DNA from: Blasia pusilla
Lineage: Eukaryota > Marchantiophyta > Marchantiopsida > Blasiales
Assembly (NCBI GenBank): GCA_050084515.1
Contig: CM114271.1
Location: 29,946,001-30,010,000, forward strand
Reading direction: 5' to 3'
DNA: 64,000 bases
Below are positions 20,523 through 31,150 of this stretch, in pieces; position 1 is the first letter of the stretch; the number at the start of each line of letters is the position of its first letter. Under the pieces are notes generated by a model. The model did not search any database, had not been told where the DNA came from, and worked only from the letters and a program-made list of their open reading frames with translations. Position numbers and translations under genes: made by a program.

Positions 20523-23500
20523 ATTTGTAGTTCATGGAGAACGTAACATAGCTAAAGAAGAAACAAGAGAGAGCCAAAACGTGTGATGAGAACGAGCATA
20601 GGGGAAGGAGGGAGACCAAGTTGCCAAGCCTCTAAATAGGTTTGCACATTCCTCTCTCTCGTCTCTTATTACATGTAGAACTCACACTAGTACATGTCAT
20701 TTTGGCTCATAGTAACAGTCTTAATGAATCCAACTACTGCATCCTTTCCTATGACCCCTTAATTGATTTTACAACATGTAAAAATGCAAATGTTATAGAA
20801 ATCTAGAGAGAATCCATTCATTTTTCGAATTCTTTTCTTCTTGACACTTGTCACTTTCAATCGGTAAGGTCGCTCATCTTTTGAATCAATAAAATTATTC
20901 TAATTCCCATCAAATAAATCATTTCAATTTTATTTTAGACTAAAATTTATTAATTTTTAAAATCAATATAAAATTACTATATCAATAACAACCCTTTACA
21001 AGCTTTCGTAAATTTTTTTCACTTGTCCTCCACTCGAAGGGTCGCAAACTAGCTTAAAGCCGTGCTCGAGACGATTATATGTTTGTACGATTTTGAAATT
21101 AATACACTAATTGACTAATTGGAAGGTGCAGTTCTTGAAGGTGCTCTCTTTCCACTATTTGAACTTATCTCAAAAATACTTTTACCACCTTAACCTGGTT
21201 AAAATTGGTACAGAAAGTCAAATTATTAATGAGGGCCGTGCGATGCATGTACGTTAGAATTCGTTACACCCCTCAAGCACTTTGTAAATTGTTTTCTTAC
21301 GTCTACCTGTGTGTATTAATTATGGCTCCCCTTTAAATCCCGTAAACTGACGGAAACCCGTACATCTTGCTAGCGTACAGAAGTAAGTAAACGATTTGGA
21401 ATACTTTGCAAGTCTTCAAATGAATGAAAGAGTTGTTAGAAGACTGAGAGCGAGCTTTGCGACGATGGACTGATCTCGGAAGACGTGGCGTGTGGGTACG
21501 ACTCCCCTAGTGTAGGGCGCCGCAGTCCACATGAGGCCATCGCTCTAGTCCATGGTACTGCCTTAAACCCTCACAACGACTCGTTGAGCCGTGCAGCGAT
21601 CAATCAATCAAATTGTAGATCCGTCCTGTTTGCGGTCTCTGCCTCGGCAACTCCTACTCGTTTCGTAATGACGAAGCCTAGTACCCACAGGTATACCGTA
21701 GCCTCGTGGATGCAAAAGTAAGGCTGCTAAGGGAACCGGACGCATCTACCACACGCATGGACATATTTAAGTTTTCACCACACGATTCCCACGTTGCACA
21801 TCAAAAGGGTAAAGATCAGTCGTCCAACAACGAGATCAGGCTTAACTGGACGACACTCGGCTTTTCTTTCCCTACGACCAAACAGACACATCGGAAAGTT
21901 CCAAAAGTTTATCTGCTTTTTTCCATTTTGACGGAGAGGGTGGATTTACCGGGTTTGATTTTTCCAACGAACCGGTGTGCGGCCTTTGAGAGAGGAATTA
22001 GAAGTTGAAGTAGTGTGAAGACACGTGGGAAAGCTAGATGATGAATATATGTAGGGGACGTAATGATAAGAAAAAAAATGGGAGTATATTTAGGGGCCGA
22101 AATAACTCGGCGATTTTAAAAGTTTACCGCCTGGTTGCGACCCGCGGAAAACGCCGCGTCCCAGATGGAAACCCTAGGGCAGAAGCAGAATTAGAGTAGA
22201 GAATAGACCGGACCATTTCGCATGTGTCAGATATGCCCGCCCGAGAGATAAACGGAGGACTCATATCCCAGAAACTGAGGTTTCCCGGGTTCTAGAGTCT
22301 ACATGAGACCGAGGACCCTCCGACCCACGAGTCAGAAACGACGGAAGTTTCGGAACCAAGCCCAAATGCACGTGCCTAAAATACGAACTCTCATAGTCCT
22401 CGCCCAAACCTAATTCCATGCCGTTTTCGCGTCCTTCTTCGGACCTTCGCTGTTCCCGACGTCCCGTCACGTCAATGCCCCATGGTCTATTCGAAGTACA
22501 TGGCAAGTCGATTTTGGTATTTTCCTCGAATTTCCAATTTTTCATGAAAATTGGATTAAATTTCGGCGAGAGAGGATTGAAAGTTGAGGCCAACTAATAC
22601 CGAGGCCTTGTGACGGAAGATATTCTTCGTAGATCTATCTAAAATCATGATGCCAAAATGAACGGGACCAAATTGTGATAAAGTGAGTTTTTAAGACGAC
22701 ATTCTAGCAACAAAAGTCTTGGTCTCATCATGTAAGTTATCCAAGTTACTAACGTACTATGGTTACCCTCCGGAATCATTCTTTTGTTCAATTTTATTTT
22801 ACGTTTGTTCAAACTCGATAGATGTAGTCCATGCTAATCCTTAAATGTGTCGAGAGGAAATCTTTTTTAATAATGATGCTAGGAAACATGCAAATTTTGA
22901 AATTTTAAATTTATTTTTTTAAATTTAAATTTAAATTTGATATGGCATTGTGAATAGTTTGAATTACAAGTTGTTTGTGACTTGTGGGCATAAGTTATCT
23001 ATGTATGACGCTCATTTGGAATTCATCTTCCTTCGATTAGATCCTTGTTGGAATCTATGAGATAATGCAATAATGTTGTTGAATTGAGCCTCAATTCTTT
23101 CGGTAAGAGAAAGCTAGGATTGATATGAGATCATATATGGAAATTTTACTGCATATTTTTTTCTCTTGTTGCAACAACTCAATGTTTCTTGAGTGGATAC
23201 TTGGATGAAGCATACCCATTTCATATATGATTTTATATTGGGATGCAACCTATCATTCATGTGTAGATGTATTACAATTCCTGGTTAGATGGATATTAGA
23301 CTTACATACATGACAACCAATGTATGTTGGCAACAATATATATTCAAATGACATTGATGCATGAAAGAAAAATAGAAACTAAATATATAATAGTTTGAAT
23401 AATACCTTAATCATACACTACATATCTACATTTTTTAAAATTATTTTTCTCATGAAGATTACAACATTTTCAAGGGGGCAACACGCTAGTCCTTTCATGA

Positions 23501-23985
23501 CTTGCCCCATTCAACCCAATTGATATCCTCACATGGTGTTGTAACACTAATGAGCAAACATGAGCAAACACGAAACATCATAAATCTAGTGGAGTCATAT
23601 TACCATGGAAATGTTTCAAAGGCTTATGAGTGTGACATGAGTTACAGAAGCGAGATACGCGCCTTGATGGATGTCTTGGATAATTATGGTTATGACTTGG
23701 AAGAGCATAATCCAACTTCGGATAGACCTTCAGAAGAGTTGAAGTCCCAAAAAAGTTAAAATCCAAGGAACTTGGAATCTAGCTTTGAACTTAATTGAGT
23801 ATTTGGGGTTTTCCATATTTAAGGTCATAATTGTTAGTCCCAATATTTATTTGGGATAAATAATGTAGCGTTGGAAAGCTTGTGAGGAGATAACTCTAAA
23901 CACTAAAGATGTGGAAAGATAAAGAAGTAGAAGTATTGAAATGGGCCCAAAAATGTTGGAATGATAGTTTGGGTTGAAGGCTACT
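20523..23985. other. Unassigned sequence with a GC-richer island
   Basis: Most of this is AT-rich and featureless. Between about 21400 and 22620 GC and CpG content rise and a few frames occur (plus strand 21485-21721, minus strand 22261-22593), but none shows a domain I recognise. AAACCCTAG at 22169 resembles the telo-box of plant promoters and 5' leaders. The island could be the edge of a host gene or a decayed one. From 22620 to 23985 I see nothing. Confidence 0.4.
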
Positions 23986-24343
23986 ATGTTGTTCGCATAC
24001 ACATGATTGGTACACAACATACATCGTTGTCACCAAACATACACGATCCTATACTAACTCATGGAATATACACAATGAGACGGGAAGTACCAAAATATCT
24101 CCAATCGCCCCCCTAGGTGGTGATTAGGTCCCTCTCACTCCAGGTAGCCATCTGTCACTACCTACCATGACACACATCTCTCGGAGGCTAAGAGAAAAAA
24201 TGTGAGGTGCTCATGTGGCCCCATCGTTAGTTGCCTTCTTGTCATCCATGTCACAAACACAAGTCGGAATCTAGAACTATCTACTCTATGTACATTTGAG
24301 ACACATCCATTGTCCCCGAGGAACCCTAGTGAGAGGTGATGTC
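23986..24343 (-). pseudogene. Copy 2: end of PHD finger and 3' block
   Basis: On the minus strand this piece carries the last PHD ligands: RVPRGQWMCLKC followed by a stop near 24292. It then passes into the 3' block ending at 23986 (TTCGCATACACATG on the plus strand). The CAA codon for the Gln before WMC is CGA in copy A and TGA in element F. The first half of the finger lies on the other side of the insertion, at 24884. Confidence 0.72.
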
Positions 24344-24883
24344 CATGGTTGCACATGGAAAAAGTCCGTATCTACGGACTTACGAGCCCGCATCCAAGCT
24401 CGCACCCGAGCCCACCCGCATCCCATACCCGTTGTGTGGCTGGCAGCTCGGCCTTCTGAAGCCCACACCTGCCCACGCCCGCCTTGTCGGAGCCCGCACG
24501 TGCCCGCCCTAGCCGGCGCTTGCCCGCCCAGAGCTCGCCCTAGCTTGCGCCTAATCAGCCTTGAGCTGATTGCCCGTGCTAGCCCGCGCTAGCCTGCACA
24601 TGCCGGCCTCGATCCCGCACGTTCTTTCCTGGAGCCCGCGTCTGCCCTCCCTAGCCCGCACCCGATAAGTCTTGAGACCGCACTTGCCCGCCTTGAGCTT
24701 GCACCTACCTGCCCACATCCTGCTCCCAATCATCCCGGAGCGTGCGCTAGCCCACCCTAACCGCCCTCTACACCACGTAACGAGTGCCGGCTTTGTCAGC
24801 CCGGGTCTAGGTGGCCGACTCAGAGGCGGGCTTGCGTGTGGGGCGGGGTACGGGCTCGACAGGTCTGTTTTTGTGCAACCTTG
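24344..24883. mobile_element. hAT-like non-autonomous element with GC-rich core
   Basis: About 540 bases inserted into the PHD coding sequence. The ends are CATGGTTGCACA and, inverted, CAAGGTTGCACAAAAAC. The flanking 8-base sequences GTGATGTC (24336-24343) and GTGGTGTC (24884-24891) differ at one position. The uninterrupted target is seen at 1590-1625 and 49800-49830. Terminal CAAGG/CATGG and an 8-base duplication point to the hAT superfamily. The core is a degenerate run of CCCGC words (GCCCGCACTTGCCCGCC-like), with no transposase. Confidence 0.78.
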
Positions 24884-26110
24884 GTGGTGTCACACATGCC
24901 ACATGCCATCCTCTCGAACATCCATCATAGACTAGCATAGTGTCTGCACCACAGGCAGAACCACACAACATACATCGCAAACCTGCAGGAACTACTACTA
25001 AGCTCGGATCAACTGTACCATCAATGTTAGGAAGGTGACATGGCACACATGCAATTACGCACATGGTCCTTCCAAACCATACCATTGCATCCCTCCAATA
25101 AGAGGACACCACATGGCAAAACCTCATGCACTCTCAAGATAATGCACCTTGCAGTGACATCCAATCTCGTGGGTACCGTCTGCTGCAAGTAGACACAGTC
25201 TCATCGAATAGTCGCATACCTCAACATATCCCCATGTTGTGCAATCGCCAAGTTCTCAAATGCCATGGGTATCACTCAGCAAAACAACTCAGGCCTCTCA
25301 AAACATGTTCGCATGCATACATCACGGTCATCAAGATTCAACACCTGACCAACATCTCGACAAATGGCAGCAAGTAAATCCGGCTCTCGGCCATAAAGCA
25401 GCAAGTACGGTGAGAAAGAGGCTAAGGATGCCTGCCAGCTGAATCTGTACCCCATTGCCAACCACAACAACAGGAGGTCCCAATCTCCTCGGTCATGTCT
25501 CTACAAGCAATACTTGCGTAATCCTCTCTTCACTGTCTGCACAACCCTATATGCTAGTCCATCCGCCTTAGGGTGATATCCTGAAGTGGTGGGGTGGTTG
25601 ATCGACGCCTCATCACACAAGTCTTGAAACTCCCTGCATTTGTACCCTGGTCTGTCAACACCTCAGCTAGTCTGCTGCAATGACTAAAAAATTGACTAGG
25701 AAGGCATACGCTACAACCTCACCTTTGTCACACAATGCAACCAACTCTATCCAGTCCGAGAAGTGGTTGACCATTACCAACACATAAGAACTATGAAGCT
25801 CCGACAAAGGGTAAGGTCATGCAAAATCCAAACTCCATCTATAACCTAAACCCTTGATCGAAAGTGGACGCAAAATTATACTCGAAGCATTGAACAATTC
25901 CCAGACCCGATCACATACCATGCACCTGGCAAAGTGTTGAACGTCAGTCAGCATGCCTTGCTACCAATACTATATCTAGAGCAAATTGTACGTCCACTTC
26001 ACTCCAAAATGACCCAAATCCTCGTGGGCATGGCGCACCAATCGTGCTCTCTATGAAGGATGAGGCACTACACGTACTCTACCATCCTCCCAAACTTGCA
26101 ACACATGTGT
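24884..26110 (-). pseudogene. Copy 2: PHD first half and integrase
   Basis: The minus-strand frame near 25127-24892 carries CHLPNIDGTVDPS, then the PHD ligands CMLC, DGC and GWH, again with Tyr at the third ligand (VYDGC). Upstream are ASFSPYLLLYGREPDL and the integrase core. In the core LTDQGT (near 25650) keeps the second catalytic Asp, but the Glu is Tyr (GLAYRVVQ, codon 25549-25551). Frameshifts are frequent. Confidence 0.8.
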
Positions 26111-26116
26111 CTCCTC

Positions 26117-27730
26117 TCACCAAAAACGTCTGGCTTGCTGTAGGATTTTATCCCACTCTCTAGCACCCACTATGCTCGTGAGGCTTCCAATACGTAGGTA
26201 CTCCAAAACTTCTCCATCGTCATGAAAATCTCTGCCACATGTCGTCTCCTCACCGGCCTTTGTATCTACGGACTCTCCATCAGACCTTGCCATCAAAGTC
26301 TCCGCAATCTGGCTCTCGATAGCCAACAAGCCCAAATAGGCTTCCGCGTGCCATCCTGGCACCAACTCCTCATCACTCTCTCTATGCCAACGAGCTCCAA
26401 TTGCATTTCGTTGGCTCAGACATGGGTTACGACTTAAACCGTCTGCATCCTAGTTGAGCATCCTAGGTCTATGTGCCACGTGGAAGTCATACTCCTGCAA
26501 TAAAAAATCCCACCTCCCAAGCTTCCCTGTAAGCTTTTCAAACTCCATCAACCACTTTAGTGGTTGATAATCAGTTATGATGGTAAAGGGGTTGCCAAAT
26601 AGATAACACCTGAAATATGCGACAACCCATACTACAGCCAAGCACCCCTCTCATATGACCTATACTTTGACTATGTAGTGTTGTTCGAGCGACTAGCGTA
26701 AGCCACCACAATCTCTCTATCCTCATTGTCATGATGGATGAGCGTGGCCCCAAGCCCCAACATGCTCCAATTTGTATGCAACTGGAAAGGACACCCCTTG
26801 ATCGGTCTCCTCAATATGGGCGCGGATGTCAATCTGTCCTTGAGTAGCTGAAATGCTCTCTCCTATTTTTCCATCTAGTGCAACTCTTGATCCACCTTTG
26901 TTAGCAAGGTTACCGGCTTTGAAATTGAACTAAAACCCTTGATGTACCGTTGATAGAAGTTCGCCAATCCCATGAATGCATGAACTCAACTCACATTTGT
27001 AGGGCGTGGAATGCGTGAAATAGCCTCAAACTTTATTTCCTACACTCAAAGGCCCATTGGATATATTATATAACCCAAGTACTCAATCTAGTCATAGTAG
27101 AACTTGCACTTGCCTGGATGTAGGTTCAACCCATGTAATTGCAATCGTTGAAACTCCTCTTCTAGATGTCGCTCATGCTCCTCAATCGTGGCGCTAAAGA
27201 CTACGAAGTCATCCATATAACACCTAGCAAAATCCAGACCTACCAAGATCCTTTCCATGACCTTGTAAAACTCAGCGAGGGTATTCTCTTACCCAAATGG
27301 TAAGAAACGCCACTGGTACAATCCTTCTTGTAAGGATCGATAACCGAAAATACGGTCTTCTGCTTGTTCTCGAATTTGATAGGCAGCTCATGGTATCCGG
27401 CTCAAAGATGTAACAAATTGAAGACCTTTAGATGCTCAATAACATCAAAGATCTCCTCATGGGTGGGCATGGCATACCTATCCTACTTCGTGTACCGATT
27501 GATAGCTCGGTAATCTCCACACATCCGCCTATCCATCTAGTCGTGATGCAGATTCTTTTTGGCAGATGCATGACCATGGTAGATGCATAATCTCCATGGG
27601 ACATCTCCAATAGTCATGCTCCAACCAAGTCTTGGATCCTACCCTGAATCAGAGCCCTCTCCATATCAATGTACCCGTAGGATCTTCAGAAGATCGATGT
27701 GTCACTCGACAACTCAATGCGGATATTAGG
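26117..27730 (-). pseudogene. Copy 2: RT-RNase H
   Basis: RNase H blocks read ITDYQPLKWLMEFEKLTGKLG near 26450-26600, with the spacer to integrase at 26117-26365. The tether and RT blocks (FANFYQRYIKGF-like near 26950; the equivalent of the catalytic box near 27210) follow copy A throughout, with many stops and frame changes. The MSHGDYAS / CVEITELS region near 27500-27610 matches the block upstream of the catalytic domain. It is recognisable only by alignment with copy A. Confidence 0.78.
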
Positions 27731-27732
27731 GA

Positions 27733-27912
27733 TCTACATTAAGTTGTCGAGTGACACGCCGATCTTGATTTCAATACGTTGAAGGGTCCAACATTGGACC
27801 CTTTACCCTACCCAACCCTAAACCCTAAACTTGCGGTGCCATTATGGATCTTGATCTTGATTTGGGTACGTTGAAGAGTCAAACGTTGGACCCTTCAACG
27901 TACCCAAATCAT
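27733..27912. repeat. Hairpin insertion with telomere-like units in copy 2
   Basis: Copy A has no counterpart for this segment. It starts with an inverted copy of neighbouring RT sequence (AGTTGTCGAGTGACAC at 27741 against its complement near 27698-27713). It then holds ACCCTAAACCCTAAAC-like units at 27799-27830 and a perfect 18-base inverted repeat, GATTTGGGTACGTTGAAG, at 27859-27876 and 27893-27910. This looks like filler DNA from break repair or fold-back copying. Confidence 0.6.
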
Positions 27913-28633
27913 GCATGCTAAATGCAAAAAAACTCCTATAACTCCTAAGGAATAGATATATTTTACCCCGCTCTTAGGGCCCGTATCTGGCTCCCAAGTC
28001 TCCATTGTGACTACGGCAGGACTCTCTGGCGTGTTTATCGTTTTGCTATGGTGGAATAACGTCTCAGACAATAGAACTTGGCTGCTCCCCTCCAGCCAAC
28101 TGCAAACTCTAATCTCCTCCACATGCAGTACCCAAAACCACGCTCCATGTTGTGGCTATTATCTCCCGCCATACCTCCAAAACATCCCAAGAAGTCCAAG
28201 GGTGTCTCTCTTGATCATCCCAAGTGTGTTGATATCCTCACGTCTCGCCCTCAGCCCCAACCTCAACCTTCAAGGTAGGCATGGGGTTCACCAACGTAAC
28301 ACTTGTAACCTGTCGCAATCTCAAACGACGTTGCTAAGCTACTCCTAAGCTAGAAATCCATGTAAATCAATTTAGGTCCGTCGTCTTACCCAAGACATGA
28401 CGTCGTGATGTCCGTCATAGTGATGATATTGTCGTCACTCTTATGGGAAATCCCTTTGCTCACTCTCGCTCATCGGCGTTGGGCTCCACCAGCCGTTATA
28501 CATGCTCATCCCAAACCAAGCCTGACCCGGCCTTCTTAAATGCATAGAAAGCGGGAAAACTCACAAATGTCGGAAAGCCTACCTGTGGCATGCCAATCCT
28601 GTTGACCCCATTCAATGTAGGTCGATCAACGTG
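27913..28633 (-). other. Copy 2: linker between DNMT and RT
   Basis: The minus strand retains the pol linker of copy A (VTMETWEPDTG near 28000) and the C-terminal end of the DNMT region near 28480-28600. It is heavily shifted, and no complete motif IX or X could be read. No separate gene is proposed here. Confidence 0.5.
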
Positions 28634-29518
28634 TCATACTGCGTGTGAGAAACGACCAAGATCCATAAAAGAATCCACCAACAATTGGGAAGGGCGCTCC
28701 ACTCTTGCATACGCCCTAAGCAAAACCGCATGTGGCACCAAGTTGGTCCACCAAAGACGCGAGCAATGTGCTCGTAAATCTACACTCGCCGCATCCAACA
28801 ACACTTCGTGGCCGATCCATGCGTGCAACTGATGTACACTCGTTACCATGCGGGACCTTGAATCGCCCAAAATCAGCACATTCTCTTGAATGTATGTTGG
28901 AGGATGGGACTGATGCTCTTGCAAGTGTCGCAAGATCCGCATCACCTCCCAAAACAACGTAGATCGAGTTTCAGCCAATCTGCTACCTTGTATAGCACTC
29001 GATTGGTTGTGAGAGGGCCAACAAGCGATGACCAAATCTATGGTCCCTACGCACCCCAAGTCTTCCGCCCCCTGAAATGAAATGTCCCTCATTAGGGAAT
29101 TATGGTACTCTTGGAAAGCGGACGTAGACAACAAGTTGCAAAATGGGAGGCGTAAGTGCGCCACATGGTGAAGTGAAGCGCGCCTCATACCATCATCAAT
29201 CTCAATGTATAGGTATTGCTACACACACACTCTTGCCTGCAAAACAACAACTGAGCATGTGCTAATCCTTCCAAAGAGATCCAACAAGCAAAAATTCTCC
29301 TCTAAGATGCGCCACACGGTCACGGTGTATCCAAAGGGCTCTCCCCCTCTCCCCCTCGTCTGAAGATGACACAAAAGGAGGTCGAGGCAGTCCCTCACGT
29401 GAAGACCCTCGAAACCTCGTGCCACTCCGCGTAAACCCTCTAGAGCTTCTCTCATGTCCACCACCTCGCCTCTCAAAGTCACGAAGGGATGCCGTGATGA
29501 ACCTCGTGCCCCTCTCAT
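28634..29518 (-). pseudogene. Copy 2: DNA cytosine methyltransferase
   Basis: Homologous to the DNMT of copy A. Motif I reads LLDLFGRIST near 29270, and the YLYIE block follows after a stop. The main frame (29188-28634) has TIDLVIACWPSHNQSS, where the catalytic Cys of motif IV is Ser (codon 29012-29014). TYIQENVLILG is motif VI, and SRLWWTNLVP is motif VIII. At the site of the copy A TAG this copy has CAG (SVHQLHAW). It is clearly the same insertion in the element backbone, but it could not methylate as read. Confidence 0.85.
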
Positions 29519-30370
29519 GCGATCACTCTCAATCTCACGAGTTATACCTCAATCACTCAACTCAAACATGCGGCACTCAATCTACACTCCCTCACTAAGA
29601 CAAGCCCTGTGCGGCAACTAGCGATGTGGTGCGGAAAATCGGCTACTATCCTATCATCCCATCGACAAGACATACTCTTAATTGTGGACATCCCACACAA
29701 GTCTATGTCCGAGAAACCCATCCATCAACGATGCTCTCAGCATCTGCACGAAACGCAATATCCAGATAATTGCCCAATACTCGGAAATCCCTAACACGTG
29801 CACGACAAAAGACCAAAATGGGTAACCTGACAATAAGGTTGATGTCACTCCTCAACAACTGCAAATCACAACCCCAACTAGGTCTTAAAGAAAAACTCCT
29901 CCAAATAGCACGTCATACTCCCCTAGTACAGACGATGCTCAAATCTCCTTCATGTGAGGTACGGATCTAGCGGTACGGTACGGCACTCATGGTACGAAAT
30001 GACTAAAAATGGCATGGCACTTAGGAATGCGGTGTAGCACTCAACGGCATACCCTCCCCAACTGAAAAACATGATTAGCTCCCCAGTGATGGTGCGGATC
30101 CGCGATCGAGACGGTGTGGTGTGATGTGGCCACAAGTGGCACAACGCGGCAATCGGCAGTGCATTGCGGCTACGGGGGTCACGGCATGGTACTTGATTGT
30201 TGTTGAGCAACTACAACCTGAAGATAGAGCAAAGAAAAAGAAAAGGCAAACCCATCATCCCAAAATGTCCCATGCCCTCGGTTATGACGAAAACTGCCAA
30301 GACGGTGGCGGCCATAACAAATACGTGGCGGTGGCTCAAATCTCCAAAGCAACGGCATTTGACGCAAGGA
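29519..30370 (-). other. Copy 2: 5' leader
   Basis: A non-coding leader. Bases 29858-30230 match 50405-50740 and 50830-51065 of element F (shared words GCGGCTACGGG, CACGGCA and ATCCGCGATCGAGACGGTG). It joins the DNMT linker at its left edge, so Gag and protease are deleted. No reading frame is supported. Confidence 0.6.
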
Positions 30371-31150
30371 TCCATATAGACCGTTTCCTAAGTCCGCGGA
30401 CATGGGCTTGTCCGCGGACTTATGTCCGTCCTATGGACTTATGTGTCCATGTGGGCCTAGGTACCTAGGGCCCGCACCCGAGCCCGCCCGCAGCGCGCAC
30501 CCATTGTGTGGCTCGTAGCTCGGCCTTGGGTGGGCTCAATGTGGGCCCTAGGTGTGGGCTTAAGGCCCGCAAAGTTTGGTCTGGTAAACCAATGTTTGAT
30601 CCAAATTTTTGCGGGTCCTCAAGCCCGCATTTTCCCGCCCCTACCCTGGACTTGTCCGCCCTTGCCCGCCCGGACCATGCACTTGCCCGCCCAAAGCTTG
30701 CGCTTGCTTGCGCCCGCCTAGAGCTTGTGCTTGCTTGAGCCTGTGCCTAGCCCTAGCCCAATCAGCTCTCAGTCTACGCCCACCCTAGCCCACGCGTGCC
30801 CGCCTAGAGCCTGTACCTGCCCGCCCAGAGCCCACCCTAGCCTACGTCGAATTAGCCTCGAGCTCGTGCCTGCCCTCCCTATTTGCAGGTGCCCGCCTCA
30901 AGCGTGCACCTGACCGCCCAAAGCCCGCACTTGCCCACCGTGAGCTCGCGTGTGCCCGTGCCCAATCAGCCTTAAGCCCGCGCTTGCCTGCTCAGAGCCC
31001 GCACTTGCCCGCCTTGAGCCTGCATCTGCATGTCGAGAGCCTGTGCCCAATCAATCATGAGCCCGCGCGTGCCCGCCCTAGCTGGCGCCTAGACCCCAAA
31101 CTGCCCGCCAAGGGCTGACGGAGCCTGCACCCGTTGCGTGCCACTCACGG
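30371..31150. repeat. GC-rich CCCGC minisatellite-like insertion
   Basis: A degenerate GC-rich array of words such as GCCCGCACTTGCCCGCC and GAGCCCGC. It opens with repeated GTCCGCGGACTT-type inverted words. Its beginning (GCACCCGAGCCCGCCCGCA, then TTGTGTGGCT) matches the core of the hAT-like element at 24390-24450, so it is a longer internal relative, but clear termini were not found. Open frames across it are composition artefacts. Confidence 0.55.

Noticed and set aside
21460-21720. Possible tRNA gene (GGTACGACTCCCC resembles a T-loop)
   Set aside because: No acceptor stem, D-arm or anticodon arm could be folded around it.
22261-22593. Minus-strand 110-residue frame as a host gene
   Set aside because: No domain, no splice-site context, and composition alone does not support it; kept only as part of an unassigned island.
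24296-24935. Overlapping open frames on both strands rich in Ala, Arg, Pro and Cys
   Set aside because: They run through the degenerate CCCGC repeat core of the hAT-like element; frames stay open because of composition, not selection.
30506-30913. Plus-strand frames with repeated PAR/LAP words
   Set aside because: Same CCCGC repeat type; periodic composition explains them.
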